From positions 1 through 64,000 of the forward strand of contig NZ_LXNG01000017.1 in the NCBI RefSeq assembly GCF_001642575.1: a stretch of 64,000 bases of DNA, written 5' to 3'. Made by a program: the position numbers and the translations under genes. The stretch is from Xanthomonas floridensis (GTDB lineage: Bacteria > Pseudomonadota > Gammaproteobacteria > Xanthomonadales > Xanthomonadaceae). This document shows, one piece after another, positions 44,417-53,744 of the stretch (within the stretch, counting starts at the first letter, position 1; each line of letters begins with the position of its first letter). The notes beneath the pieces are model-generated. The model was not told where the DNA came from and ran no database searches. It saw nothing but the letters and a program-made list of their open reading frames with translations.

Positions 44417-46907
44417 GCTTGCGCTCCAGTTGTTCGGCGGCGCGCAACACGCGCGCTTTCCAGTCTTCGGTGCTCAGCTGGCCACGCACGCGCTCGGCCC
44501 ACAGCGGAAACGACAACGGGGTGAGGCTGCGTGGCGTGCACAGGCGCAGCTCGCGCCGGGCGCAGTCCTCCAGCGCATGCGCCAGGCGCGCCAGTTCCAG
44601 CTGGCCTTCGAACACCTCGCGTTCGGCTTGCGCCAGCAGCAGATGGTCGGGATCGAAGCGCTGCAGAACGTCGTAGAGCAAACCGCTGGAGGCCTGCAGC
44701 TGGCGCAGGCTGCGCGGTGCGCGGCCGGGCAACGATGGCGACAACAGGCCGGCCACGCGTGCGATCTCGCGGAATTGGCGGCGTGCCAGCTCGCCCAGGT
44801 TGAGGCTGTCGCGCAGATCGTCGAACAGACCAACCGGGGATAACAGCGCCTGCAACAGGCCAGCATCGATCTCGACGTCCTGCGCCGGCGAGAGCACGAA
44901 GCCGTAATCGTTGGCGGCGAAGCTGAAGGTATTGCGCTGGCGGCGGCCCCAGCGTGCGGCCAACAGCGCGGCCAACCCTTCGTTGACCTGGCGGCCGGCA
45001 AACGGATACACGAACACGTGCCGGCCATCGCGCGCCTTGATGCTTTCCACCAGCAGATGGTTCGGGCCGGGTAATGCAGACAGCGTGGCCTGCAGCTGCA
45101 CCAGCGGCGCCAGCGCCTGCATCTCCGGCGCCTCGCCGGGGTCGGCAAATAGCGCTTCCACTTCGCGCCCCAATGCCGACGACAGCGGCATGCGCCCGCC
45201 CATCCATTTGGGCACCACACCGCTGCCGCCTTTTGCCACGCGTACATACGCGGTCATGTCTTCCAGGCGCACCAGCTCCAGCAGCCGGCCGGCGAACTGG
45301 AAACGGTCGCCGCGACGCAGGCGGCCGACGAACTGCTCTTCCACCGCACCCAGCCGGCCGCCACGCAGGAACTGCACGCGCACGCTGCCGTCGCTGGTGA
45401 TGGTGCCGATGGACAGCCGATGGCGCAGCGCAACGCGCCGATCGGTGACGCGGTAGATGCCATCGTCGTCGCGTACCACCTTGTGGAAATCCGGGTAATG
45501 CGCCAACGCGCTGCCGCCTTGCACGATGAAATCGAGCACTGCAGTCCAGGTGGCCGGGTCCAGTGCGGCGAAGGCATCGGTGCCGCGGACTTGCGCGAAC
45601 AAGGCATCGGCATCGAAGCCGCCGCCGAGCGCAAGGGTCACACAGTGCTGCGCCAGCACGTCCAGCGACAGCCGCGGCGGCGGCCGCGCTTCGATGTGGC
45701 CATGGGCAATCGCACGACGCGCAGCGGCGTACTCCACCAGCTCCAGCGCATGCGAGGGCACGCACACCACGTGGCCGGATTCGCCGGGCCGGTGACGCGC
45801 GCGGCCGGCGCGTTGCAGCAACCGCGCAATGCCCTTGGGGCTGCCGACCTGCAGCACCTGATCCACCGCCGGAAAATCCACGCCCAGATCCAGGCTGGAG
45901 GTGGCGACCACACAGCGCAAGCTGCCATCGCGCAGCCCTTGCTCGGCGGCCGTGCGCAAGCTCGGGTCCAGCGAGCCGTGGTGCAGCGCCAGCGTGGCCA
46001 GATCGTCTGGCCACACTGCGCTCAGGGCCTGATGCCACAGCTCGGCCTGTGCGCGCGTATTGGTAAACACCAGGCTGGTGCCGTGCTGCAGGATCTTCTG
46101 CAGCACGCGCGCCAGTTGCGCCAGGCCCAGGTGGCCGGCCCACGGAAAGCGCTCGCCGCTGTCGGGCAGCAGCGTCTCCAGCGTCATGGCACGTGGCCTG
46201 ACGCCGGACACCAGTGCGGCATGGGGCAGATGCGGCAGCAGCACGTCGCGTGCCTGCGCCAGATTGCCCAAGGTGGCCGACAGGCCCCAGATACGCAGGG
46301 TCGGCGTCCAGCCGCGCAGGCGCGCCAGGCACAGCTGCAGCAGCACGCCACGCTTGTTGCCCAGCAGCTCGTGCCATTCGTCCACGATCACGCAGCGCAA
46401 CGCCGACAGCTGCGGCGCGGTGTCCGGGTACGACAGCAACAGGGCGAGCGATTCGGGCGTGGTGACCAGCACATCAAGCTTGCCGCTGCGTGCCAGGCGC
46501 TTGTCGCGCGCGCTGGCATCGCCGGTACGCAGGCCCACCTGCCAATCCAGGCCCAAGGCATCCACCGGTTCACGCAGCGCACGCGCGGTGTCGGCGGCCA
46601 GTGCACGCAGTGGCGTGATCCAGAGTACCTGCAGCGTGCGTTGTTGCTGCCGGCGCGCGCTGGCTGCGGGCCTGGCGGATCGTGCCGCTGGTTTGCGTCC
46701 GCGCGCGGCCAGCGCTTCCAGCAGCGGACCGCCGAAGGCCGCCAGCGTCTTGCCGCTACCGGTGGGGGTATGCAGCAACCCGGATTCGCCGTCGAGATAG
46801 CGCTTCCAGACATCGCGCTGGAACGGCAGCGGCGCCCAGCCGCGCTGCGCGAACCAGGCGCGCCATTGCTGCAGCGGCGTAGCACGCAGTTGCTGCGGTA
46901 CCGTCAC
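44406..46907 (-). CDS. Ligase-associated Lhr-type DEXH helicase
   Basis: 833-residue superfamily 2 helicase. Walker A LLHTPTGSGKTLAAFGG near residue 45, motif Ia WITPLRALAAD, DEXH box VIVDEWHEL, motif III LSATLGNLAQA, motif VI RLLQRAGRARHRPGES; the long C-terminal Lhr-core region follows. Lhr family enzymes move 3' to 5' on single-stranded DNA and unwind RNA:DNA or DNA hybrids. GTG 46907 shares GTGA with the ligase stop. Length is typical of the ligase-associated subgroup, shorter than full Lhr. Confidence 0.95.
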   Translation of the reverse strand: MTVPQQLRATPLQQWRAWFAQRGWAPLPFQRDVWKRYLDGESGLLHTPTGSGKTLAAFGGPLLEALAARGRKPAARSARPAASARRQQQRTLQVLWITPLRALAADTARALREPVDALGLDWQVGLRTGDASARDKRLARSGKLDVLVTTPESLALLLSYPDTAPQLSALRCVIVDEWHELLGNKRGVLLQLCLARLRGWTPTLRIWGLSATLGNLAQARDVLLPHLPHAALVSGVRPRAMTLETLLPDSGERFPWAGHLGLAQLARVLQKILQHGTSLVFTNTRAQAELWHQALSAVWPDDLATLALHHGSLDPSLRTAAEQGLRDGSLRCVVATSSLDLGVDFPAVDQVLQVGSPKGIARLLQRAGRARHRPGESGHVVCVPSHALELVEYAAARRAIAHGHIEARPPPRLSLDVLAQHCVTLALGGGFDADALFAQVRGTDAFAALDPATWTAVLDFIVQGGSALAHYPDFHKVVRDDDGIYRVTDRRVALRHRLSIGTITSDGSVRVQFLRGGRLGAVEEQFVGRLRRGDRFQFAGRLLELVRLEDMTAYVRVAKGGSGVVPKWMGGRMPLSSALGREVEALFADPGEAPEMQALAPLVQLQATLSALPGPNHLLVESIKARDGRHVFVYPFAGRQVNEGLAALLAARWGRRQRNTFSFAANDYGFVLSPAQDVEIDAGLLQALLSPVGLFDDLRDSLNLGELARRQFREIARVAGLLSPSLPGRAPRSLRQLQASSGLLYDVLQRFDPDHLLLAQAEREVFEGQLELARLAHALEDCARRELRLCTPRSLTPLSFPLWAERVRGQLSTEDWKARVLRAAEQLERKHGR

Positions 46908-48508
46908 CGCGCCAGTGCCTGCAGGCTGCTCAGATGGTCGGCCTCGGCAAACGGCTTGTCGTGCCGCCAGCGCAGGATACGCGGGAAGCGCACAGCAATG
47001 CCCGACTTGTGGCGCGCGCTGCGGTTCACCGCTTCAAATCCCAGCTCGAACACGTGATGCGGGCTCACCGCACGCACCGGCCCGAAACGTTCGGTGGTAT
47101 TGGCGCGAATCCAGCGGTCCAGCTGCAGGATCTCGGTATCGTCCAGGCCCGAATAGGCCTTGGCGATCGGCACCAGCTGACCGGCGTGCCAGAGTCCGAA
47201 GGTGTAGTCGGTGTACAGCGTGCTGCGCCGGCCATGGCCGGCCTGGGCATACAGCAGCACTGCATCGATGGTGAGCGGGTCGATCTTCCACTTCCACCAG
47301 TCGCCGCGGCGTCGCCCGGCCTGGTACACCGAGTTGGCGCGCTTGAGCATCAGGCCTTCCACGCCGCGTTCGCGCGCTTGCACGCGCAGCTGTGCGGCGG
47401 CCTGCCAATCGTTGGCCTGGACCAGCGGCGAGGCAACGATGCGCGAATCGTCGAGCGTGGTGAGCACGCCCTCCAGCAGTGCGCGCCGCTCATGCAAAGA
47501 ACGCTCGCGCAGATCCACGCCGTCCAGCTCGAGCAGGTCGTAGGCCACCACGCGTGCAGGCGCGGCCGCCAATGTCTTGGGCCCAGGCTTGAGCCGCTGG
47601 ATGCGCGTCTGCAAGGCAGTGAACGCCATCGGCAGCGGTTGCTCGGGCTGCCAGGCCAGCAGCTCGCCATCGATGACGGTCCCATCGGGCAACTGCAGCG
47701 CCGCCTGTTCGATCTCCGGGAAGCGGCCATCCAGGCGTTCCTCGCCACGCGACCACAGGGCGGCTTCGCCAGCGCGCCGGATCAGCTGCAGGCGGATGCC
47801 GTCCCATTTCCATTCCAGCAGCCAGTCGTCGATGGCGCCCAGCGTGTCCACATCCGCCTCCAGCGGGGAGGCGAGAAAGAACGGGTAGGGCTGCTGGCGG
47901 TCGCCGGGCAGCTCCTCGCTGGTCAACAGATCGGCCAGGTAGGTGGGATGCGGGCGCCAGCTGCCCAGCATGCGTTGCGCGATCCGGGCGATGTCCACGC
48001 CCGACAACTCGGCCAGCGCCTGTTGCACCAGCCGCTGCGAGACGCCCACGCGCAGGGCGCCGGTCAGCAGTTTGTTGAACACCAGGCGCTCGTCGAAAGC
48101 CAGGCTGCGCCAGGCCTGCACGATGCACGCCTTGCGCACGTCCACGTCCTGATTGGCGATCGGCAACAGCCGCTGTTCGATCCAGTCGGCCAGCGGCAGA
48201 TCGGCCGCTTCGGTGGCCGGGTCGTCGAGCAGCAATGCCAGCGTTTCGGCCAGATCGCCCACGTGGTCGTAGCTGTCGGCCACCAGCCAGTCGGCGATCC
48301 CGGCGGTGTCGGTGATCCATTCGCGCAACTCGCCGCTGCTGGCAATGCGCATGCGGCTGCTGGCGACCTTGCCGCCGGCCAGCAGGTAAAGCGCCCATGC
48401 TGCATCCAGCGGAGCGGCGTCGCGAAAATAGGCGACCAGCGCGGCACGCTTGTCGAGCGTGCCGGTGCTGCGATCCAGGGTGCGGTACAGCGCAGCAAAC
48501 CGCTTCAC
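46904..48508 (-). CDS. ATP-dependent DNA ligase (damage-response type)
   Basis: 534 residues. The adenylation motif EWKWDGIRLQLI (KxDG) has its Lys near residue 231; downstream DGELLAW, EGLMLKR and WWKWKIDPLTIDAV (motif V) complete the nucleotidyltransferase, preceded by an N-terminal DNA-binding domain (about 1-200) and followed by an OB domain. It seals nicks and breaks in the ligase/helicase/nuclease repair set. GTG 48508 is chosen because it coincides with the stop of the small upstream ORF (GTGA); the frame stays open to 48790 but the extra residues are Arg/Pro-rich shadow sequence. Confidence 0.94.
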   Translation of the reverse strand: MKRFAALYRTLDRSTGTLDKRAALVAYFRDAAPLDAAWALYLLAGGKVASSRMRIASSGELREWITDTAGIADWLVADSYDHVGDLAETLALLLDDPATEAADLPLADWIEQRLLPIANQDVDVRKACIVQAWRSLAFDERLVFNKLLTGALRVGVSQRLVQQALAELSGVDIARIAQRMLGSWRPHPTYLADLLTSEELPGDRQQPYPFFLASPLEADVDTLGAIDDWLLEWKWDGIRLQLIRRAGEAALWSRGEERLDGRFPEIEQAALQLPDGTVIDGELLAWQPEQPLPMAFTALQTRIQRLKPGPKTLAAAPARVVAYDLLELDGVDLRERSLHERRALLEGVLTTLDDSRIVASPLVQANDWQAAAQLRVQARERGVEGLMLKRANSVYQAGRRRGDWWKWKIDPLTIDAVLLYAQAGHGRRSTLYTDYTFGLWHAGQLVPIAKAYSGLDDTEILQLDRWIRANTTERFGPVRAVSPHHVFELGFEAVNRSARHKSGIAVRFPRILRWRHDKPFAEADHLSSLQALAR

Positions 48509-48738
48509 GGCAGTGCCTGCGCCGTAGCGTGTCGGTCGGCCGCGCGCAGCTCCAGCGCGCGGCGCGTGAATGCAGCCAGCGTGCGTGGGCGGCGCTGCGG
48601 CCGGGGTGGGCCGATGACGGCGGCCGGCGCGCTGCGGTACACGCGAAAAGCCAGCGCATGCCGGCGGAACGCCAGTGCGCCGCTCAGACGAATGCGCGGA
48701 CGTGCGCGCGTATACCGGCGTGCGGGGAGCGGGTTCAT
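48505..48738 (-). CDS. 77-codon ORF between repair exonuclease and ligase
   Basis: Opens with ATGA on the exonuclease stop and closes with GTGA on the ligase start, so it fills the 230-bp gap with the same overlaps as the rest of the operon. The product (MNPLPARRYTRARPRIRLSG...) is Arg/Ala-rich, very basic, without a recognised domain; basic low-complexity sequence is also what random GC-rich frames look like. It may be a small DNA-binding protein, or merely a coupling leader peptide for the ligase. I cannot tell which. Confidence 0.45.
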   Translation of the reverse strand: MNPLPARRYTRARPRIRLSGALAFRRHALAFRVYRSAPAAVIGPPRPQRRPRTLAAFTRRALELRAADRHATAQALP

Positions 48739-49745
48739 TCTTCGGCTCCAAAGTCGGTGCGGAAGGCTTCGGCTGCGACACCGCGCTCACGCAGGTGCTG
48801 GATCAGTGCATCGGTATTGCCATGGGTGGCGATCACGCGGCGAGCGCCGGTGTCTTCGATGGTGCGCAACAGGTCCGGCCAATCGGCGTGGTCGGACACC
48901 ACGAAGCCGCGGTCGTAATTGCGTCGCCGCCGGTTGCCGCGGATGCGCATCCAGCCGGAGGCGAATCCCTGCTGCGCATGCCGGAAGCGGCGGATCCAGG
49001 TGCTGCCCGCGGCCGAAGGCGGTGCCAGCACCAGCTGGCCGGCATAGTCGGCACCGCGCGCATGCTCACTGACCGGCTGGGTGTCCAGCATCGCGATGCC
49101 TGCCTGGCGATACACCTCCACGCCGGTAGCGATCGCGCCATGCAGCAACGCCGGTTGCGTGTCCCAGGCGGCTAGCTCGGCCAGCACACGCTGCGCCTTG
49201 CCCAGCGCGTAGCAATACAGGATGGCGGCCTCGCCGCGCTCGGCGCATTCGTGGCGCCAGGCGACGATGTCGGCGGCAACGTCCGAGGTGTCCGGCCAGC
49301 GATACACCGGCAGGCCGAACGTCGCTTCGGTGATGAAGGTGTCGCACGGCACCACCTCGAAAGGCTTGCAGGTGGGATCGTGCTGGCGCTTGTAGTCGCC
49401 CGAGGCCACCCAGACTTCGCCATCCACTTCGATGCGAACCTGCGCCGAGCCCAGCACGTGTCCGGCCGGATGCAGCGACACGCGGGCACGTCCCAACGTA
49501 AACGCTTCACCATCGGCGTGCGTGTGATAGGCCTGTTCGCCAAGCCGCCACTGCAGGATCGGCAGGCTCTCGCGGGTGCAGTGGTACTCGCCCATGCCGC
49601 TGCGCGCGTGGTCGCCATGCCCATGGGTAATCACCGCGCGCGGCACCGGCCGCCAGGGATCGATGTGGAAGTCGCCCTGTGGGCAATACAGCCCTTCGGG
49701 TCCCAATACCACCAGATCGCCGCGTGTGTCGTTGCCGTTATGCAT
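48735..49745 (-). CDS. Ligase-associated DNA damage response exonuclease (MBL fold)
   Basis: 336-residue metallo-beta-lactamase/beta-CASP type nuclease, related to the SNM1/Artemis fold. Metal motif VITHGHGDHARSG near residue 37, HPAGHVLGSAQV, GDYKRQHDP, and the late VVSDHADWPDLL. First gene of the exonuclease-orf-ligase-helicase-PdeM operon. ATG 49745 (MHNGNDTRGDLVVLGPEG) is the domain start; the long upstream frame is unrelated low-complexity sequence. No obvious ribosome site. Confidence 0.93.
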   Translation of the reverse strand: MHNGNDTRGDLVVLGPEGLYCPQGDFHIDPWRPVPRAVITHGHGDHARSGMGEYHCTRESLPILQWRLGEQAYHTHADGEAFTLGRARVSLHPAGHVLGSAQVRIEVDGEVWVASGDYKRQHDPTCKPFEVVPCDTFITEATFGLPVYRWPDTSDVAADIVAWRHECAERGEAAILYCYALGKAQRVLAELAAWDTQPALLHGAIATGVEVYRQAGIAMLDTQPVSEHARGADYAGQLVLAPPSAAGSTWIRRFRHAQQGFASGWMRIRGNRRRRNYDRGFVVSDHADWPDLLRTIEDTGARRVIATHGNTDALIQHLRERGVAAEAFRTDFGAEE

Positions 49746-49871
49746 GGTCCAACTCTGGCCAAGCCGATGTGCAGATCCTGAGAATGGGGAATGGATGCAG
49801 GCGGATGGGACGCGCTGGGTGCCGCCTGGACGGGTGGACGAACGCTGCATCGATGACGCGGGCACGATTCT

Positions 49872-49899
49872 GTGCCGGGTGCCGGGTGCCGGGTGCCGG
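49872..49899. repeat. Four perfect tandem heptamers
   Basis: GTGCCGG is repeated exactly four times without interruption, 127 bp upstream of the repair operon start. Confidence 0.85.
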
Positions 49900-49925
49900 T
49901 GCGATGCACCAGGCACGCTACGAGG

Positions 49926-49982
49926 TGCGAGGTGCGAGAGTTTTGCCGGCATCGTCGCGCCGCTCATGCTCGCAAGCTCGCA
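49926..49982. repeat. Heptamer-based inverted repeat
   Basis: TGCGAGGTGCGAG (49926-49938) and CTCGCAAGCTCGCA (49969-49982) are imperfect complements built of heptamer steps, forming a hairpin like the GGGAATC elements but with another unit. Confidence 0.5.
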
Positions 49983-50489
49983 TGCACCGGAGTTCTGCGG
50001 CGTCACCTGTCGCGAGGGCGATAACCATGGATACTGCATCGGGGCATGCCACGACGGTCCGCTTCAAGCAACGCAACAGGCGCGACAGCGAATCGACATC
50101 GGCATTTGTCTGCCTGCGACTGCATCGGTGTCAGACGTCACTTCCTGCCGCGTCCCCGATCGCGTGACGCCAGCCGTCAAGCACAACGCGTCGCCAGTCG
50201 TGCGTTGCCGTGCGGCCTGATGCACTGGTGACAGGCAATCAGGCACCAGCAGACGCGTCGCAAGACCCGTCGCTCAAGGGGTTTCAAGTGGCCTCGCTAT
50301 CGTGCGGGTGGGCGTGGGCCAGCCATCGCTGCTGATTGGACGGCATCACCGGTGCTGGGATGCCGGTCTTAGATGCGGGGATCTGGAAATCGGGATTTTT
50401 CGACGGTGCGAACCGCCTCTTGTAACAAGTAATGCGCAGTACGCATTGATCTGCATGCGACAAGTAGCTGAACTGCTGAACAGCAGTAC

Positions 50490-50533
50490 CAAGTTGCAAA
50501 CAGACAAGTTGCAAACAGGCAAGTGGCGACAAG
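50490..50533. repeat. Tandem 15-mer direct repeats
   Basis: CAAGTTGCAAACAGA and CAAGTTGCAAACAGG at 50490 and 50505, followed by degenerate CAAGTGGCGACAAG at 50520 and CAAGTC; GCGACAAGCA recurs just after. Low GC for this genome. Confidence 0.7.
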
Positions 50534-50734
50534 CAAGTCAATAGCGACAAGCAGGCAGCAAAGCACGGTCAAGCGAAAGGCATTACCTGCATCTGGGTCG
50601 CATGGGACATCATCGCGCAGCCATCGAGAGTGAGGCGATGCACCGCGCGTACTGACAGGGCAGCGGCCAGTTCTTCTCCAGAGCGCTCGCGCAACCGGGC
50701 AACGGATCCAGCGCTGGTCCCGCACTCGCTCGAG

Positions 50735-51100
50735 CTAATGCCGCGTGCGCCGCCCAGGCGCACGCACGGCCGTCGCTTCCACTGCCAGGGTGAAGCCGCG
50801 TTCTTCGCCGCCCAGCATCGCGCCCACGTCGACGACCTGGCGGCGGATCTCCTCGCCTTTGCCATTGCGCACGATCACGACCACCGTGTATTCCCACGGA
50901 TCGCCATCGGCAGGATGGCGAATGGTGCCGTCGACCTTGAGCGGCACGATCGGCGCCGGCTGCGCGTGCTGCGCAGCCGCCGAGTCGAAGCGCAGGTGGT
51001 GCTTGCAGGCCGGGCAGACGCTGGCGCTTTCCAGGATCGTGGCCTTGCAATGCGGGCAGCTGCGGGTAGCGCCGGGCGTGCCCGGGCGGGGTGCACTCAT
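50735..51100 (-). CDS. Zinc-ribbon protein encoded with the bactofilin
   Basis: 121 residues. Near the N-terminus CPHCKATILESASVCPACKH supplies four Cys for a zinc ribbon; the rest is a small beta domain (WEYTVVVIVRNGKGEEIRRQ). Its ATG overlaps the bactofilin stop (ATGA), so the pair is co-translated and the products probably work together. No membrane segment. Function unknown. Confidence 0.85.
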   Translation of the reverse strand: MSAPRPGTPGATRSCPHCKATILESASVCPACKHHLRFDSAAAQHAQPAPIVPLKVDGTIRHPADGDPWEYTVVVIVRNGKGEEIRRQVVDVGAMLGGEERGFTLAVEATAVRAPGRRTRH

Positions 51101-51687
51101 ACGGCGCCGCTGTCGTCACCGCCGCTGGTGCCGGATGCGCCACTGCCGCCACTGCCGTTCGTCTTGCTGCCACCGCCCGGCTTGGCCGCATCCTCGCCCC
51201 AGCCGAAATCCGCCTGGCCGCGCATCCGCGCACCCGAGGCCACGGTGAGGCTGCCGGCCTTGACGTCGCCGACCAGCACGCCGGAAGTCTGCAACTCCAC
51301 CTGCGCGGCCGATTCGATATTGCCTTCCAGCTCACCGGCAATGATGACCTTGTTGGCGCGCACGCCGCCGTTGAGCTTGGCGCCGCGTTCGATGGTGAGG
51401 TCGCCCTTGACGTTGACATCGCCCTTGAAGCGGCCGGCCAGACGGACATGGCCGGCGCCCTCGATCTTGCCCTCGATGCTGATATCGGCGGCGATCAGCG
51501 ACTCCTTGGCCTCGCTCTGCCGCGGCGACGGTGTGGCCGTGGGCGCCACGCTGGGCGTGGCGGTGGCCGGCACGGGCTGGGCCGGGCTGGCGTCTGCGGT
51601 GAACAGCCGTCCGTCGGCGGCCGGAACCTCTGGGGCAGGGGGAACGCCGTCTTTCTTGTTGGGACCTTGATCGCGCCACATCGACAT
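51097..51687 (-). CDS. Bactofilin (polymer-forming cytoskeletal protein)
   Basis: 196 residues. A Pro/Ala-rich N-terminal tail (1-60) precedes the bactofilin beta-helix (about 62-160): ISIEGKIEGAGHVRLAGRFK, DLTIERGAKLNGGVRA, GELEGNIESAAQVELQTSG, with the six-residue rung spacing. The tail is Gly/Ser-rich. Bactofilins form nucleotide-free filaments involved in cell shape, stalks or motility. First gene of a two-gene unit with the zinc ribbon. Confidence 0.94.
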   Translation of the reverse strand: MSMWRDQGPNKKDGVPPAPEVPAADGRLFTADASPAQPVPATATPSVAPTATPSPRQSEAKESLIAADISIEGKIEGAGHVRLAGRFKGDVNVKGDLTIERGAKLNGGVRANKVIIAGELEGNIESAAQVELQTSGVLVGDVKAGSLTVASGARMRGQADFGWGEDAAKPGGGSKTNGSGGSGASGTSGGDDSGAV

Positions 51688-51784
51688 CGGATTGCCTCGC
51701 TTCGGGGGTCGAAGCCGACTATCGCCGCGTCAATCGATCTTTTTTGTGACAGCGCGCGCAATCCAGGATCGACGCGGTGCGTGC

Positions 51785-53494
51785 TCAGTCCAGCGCAGGC
51801 ATTCCGGCGCCATGGCGCTCGACCCGATTGCGTCCCCGATGCTTGGCCGCATACAGCGCGGCATCGGCCTTCTGGATCAGGCTGGCGCCCAGTTCGCCAT
51901 CGGCCGGGAAGCTGGCCACGCCGATGGAGGCGGTCACCCGCGGCAACGCACGCTGGCCGTCGCTGACCGCCAGCGCCGCGATATGGCCACGGATCTGCTC
52001 GGCCACGCGCATCGCCTCGTCGCCATCGGCCTCGGGCAGGATCACGGTGAATTCCTCGCCACCGTAGCGGCAGGCCACGTCCTCGGCGCGCAGGCGGGTC
52101 AGCAGCAATTCGCCCACTGCAGCCAGCAGCAGGTCGCCGCCGGCATGCCCCTGGCTGTCGTTGAACTGCTTGAAATGGTCGACATCCAGCATCAGCACCG
52201 ATAGCGGCAGCCCGCGGCGCGCGCAGCGCGCCAGCTCATGGCTGAGCGACTCTTCCAGGTAGCGGCGGTTGTACAGGCCGGTCAGCGCATCGCGGATCGA
52301 TTGCCGGCGCAGCGATTCGCGCAGGCGCAGATTGCTCAACGCCAGCGACAGCTGCTCGGCCGCCGCTTCGGCGATCTCCAGCCGCGGCATCGGCCCCGGG
52401 CCAGGCGAGGACAGAAACAGGAAGCCGAGTTGAGTGCCCTGCGCCGACATCGGCAGGCACGCGGTGCTGACGGGCAGGTCGGTGTCGGGTATTTCGATAT
52501 GCGCGCACACCGCATCCCGGTGCAGGTCGTCGACGAGATGCGGCTGGCCGCGGCGCAAGGCCCAGCATTCTTCCGGCAACAGGTGCGGGGCGCTTTGTAC
52601 CAGCGGTTCGCCCCAGTGGCTGATCGCCTCGGCACGGTCCTGCGAGGCGCGCAGCAGGTACACGCTTCCGGCAACGCCGGGCAACAGGCTGGCCAGGGTG
52701 CGGCTGGTGACCACCAATGCTTCCTCTGCACTGATGCAGCTCTGCAGCAGCCCGGTATAGCGGCTGAGCAGGTTGAGATCGGCGGTACTGCGCTGCAGCG
52801 CGCCAACGCTATCGCCCAGCTCGCGGTTGGCCTGCGCAGCCAGGCGTTCGGCCTGCGCCCGATGGCGCAATTCGCGCATCAGCAAGGCATACACCGCGCC
52901 GACCACCAACAGCCCGAACGGAATGCCGGCCAGTGCCAGTACCAGCAGCAAGGTGGCGCTCTGCCGGCTGCTTTCGGCGCGTTGTGCCAGTAGTTCCTGT
53001 TCGCGCTGCACCATCGTCAGCGCCTGCTCGCGGATGGCGCTGGTGGTCCGGAACGCGGTCTGCCGGATGTTCGCACGTGCCGGCTCCAGGCCGCTCTGCG
53101 CGTAAACATCCAGCACCCGCTGAATCTGCTGCAGCCGCGTCTGCACCAGGGCCTGCAACTGGTCCAGATGCTGCTCCTGCGCGGGGTTGTCGACGATCAG
53201 CCGGCGCAGGTTGGCGAGCAGGATCGGCAGGCGCTCAACGCTGGTCTGGTAATCCAGCAGGTAGGCGTCGTTGCCGGTCAGCAGGAAGCCGCGCTGCGCC
53301 GATTCGGCATCCAGCAACCGCGCCTGGATCTCGTCGACCCGGCCGATCACCTCATGCGTATGCGATACCAGCGCTGCATCGGCCAGCGAGCGACGTGCAC
53401 CGACAAAGATGCCAACGCCGATGGCGATAAAGATCAGCGCAGAGAAGGCCAGCGCCAGCTGGTTGCGGCGGCGCGATGTAAAGGAAGAGGGCAT
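51785..53494 (-). CDS. Membrane diguanylate cyclase with CHASE3-like and GAF domains
   Basis: 569 residues. Membrane segments at about 12-32 and 185-207 flank a periplasmic four-helix CHASE3-like sensor (QARLLDAESAQRGFLLTGND). A coiled linker and GAF domain (about 245-385) lead to the GGDEF domain (405-565): RYGGEEF near residue 477 is intact, and RAED five residues before it matches an RxxD inhibitory I-site. LYNRRYLEESL and VDHFKQFND complete the active site. It makes cyclic di-GMP, controlling motility, biofilm or virulence. Confidence 0.93.
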   Translation of the reverse strand: MPSSFTSRRRNQLALAFSALIFIAIGVGIFVGARRSLADAALVSHTHEVIGRVDEIQARLLDAESAQRGFLLTGNDAYLLDYQTSVERLPILLANLRRLIVDNPAQEQHLDQLQALVQTRLQQIQRVLDVYAQSGLEPARANIRQTAFRTTSAIREQALTMVQREQELLAQRAESSRQSATLLLVLALAGIPFGLLVVGAVYALLMRELRHRAQAERLAAQANRELGDSVGALQRSTADLNLLSRYTGLLQSCISAEEALVVTSRTLASLLPGVAGSVYLLRASQDRAEAISHWGEPLVQSAPHLLPEECWALRRGQPHLVDDLHRDAVCAHIEIPDTDLPVSTACLPMSAQGTQLGFLFLSSPGPGPMPRLEIAEAAAEQLSLALSNLRLRESLRRQSIRDALTGLYNRRYLEESLSHELARCARRGLPLSVLMLDVDHFKQFNDSQGHAGGDLLLAAVGELLLTRLRAEDVACRYGGEEFTVILPEADGDEAMRVAEQIRGHIAALAVSDGQRALPRVTASIGVASFPADGELGASLIQKADAALYAAKHRGRNRVERHGAGMPALD

Positions 53495-53550
53495 AGCCGA
53501 ATGCTAGCGTGCCAGCCTCGACAACACGAGCGCGATCCCGGCCGGAGACG

Positions 53551-53580
53551 TGCGCGCCGGCACGAAATGGCCGGCGCGCA
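53551..53580. terminator. Hairpin after the Ala-rich lipoprotein gene
   Basis: TGCGCGCCGGC (53551-53561) pairs exactly with 53570-53580 around an 8-base loop. No T-run. It lies between the lipoprotein gene and the diguanylate cyclase. Confidence 0.45.
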
Positions 53581-53744
53581 AACGAAGTGATGCAACGAAA
53601 TGGGAGTAGCTCTGGCGCCTTGTTGGCAAGCGTCCGTCATCAGAGATGGGCGGTGTGTTGACGCCCGGGTCCAGGCGATAGTCACACCGGCCTTCATGCG
53701 CTGGATGCGCGCTTGTGGATGAGCGCATCCAGCGTCAATTGCGC

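Larger units (their letters stand above)
49746..50734. other. Gene-free region of about 1 kb
   Basis: Holds the upstream region of the repair operon, three tandem/inverted repeat structures and no gene I can support. Frames here either lack ribosome sites or encode repeat-derived Cys/Leu runs. Confidence 0.5.

Noticed and set aside
46934..49072. A 712-codon plus-strand frame opposite the ligase
   Set aside because: Antisense shadow of ligase and exonuclease; no ribosome site and no domain.
50490..50533. CRISPR-like direct repeats
   Set aside because: Units are 15 bp, contiguous without spacers, and only two are exact.
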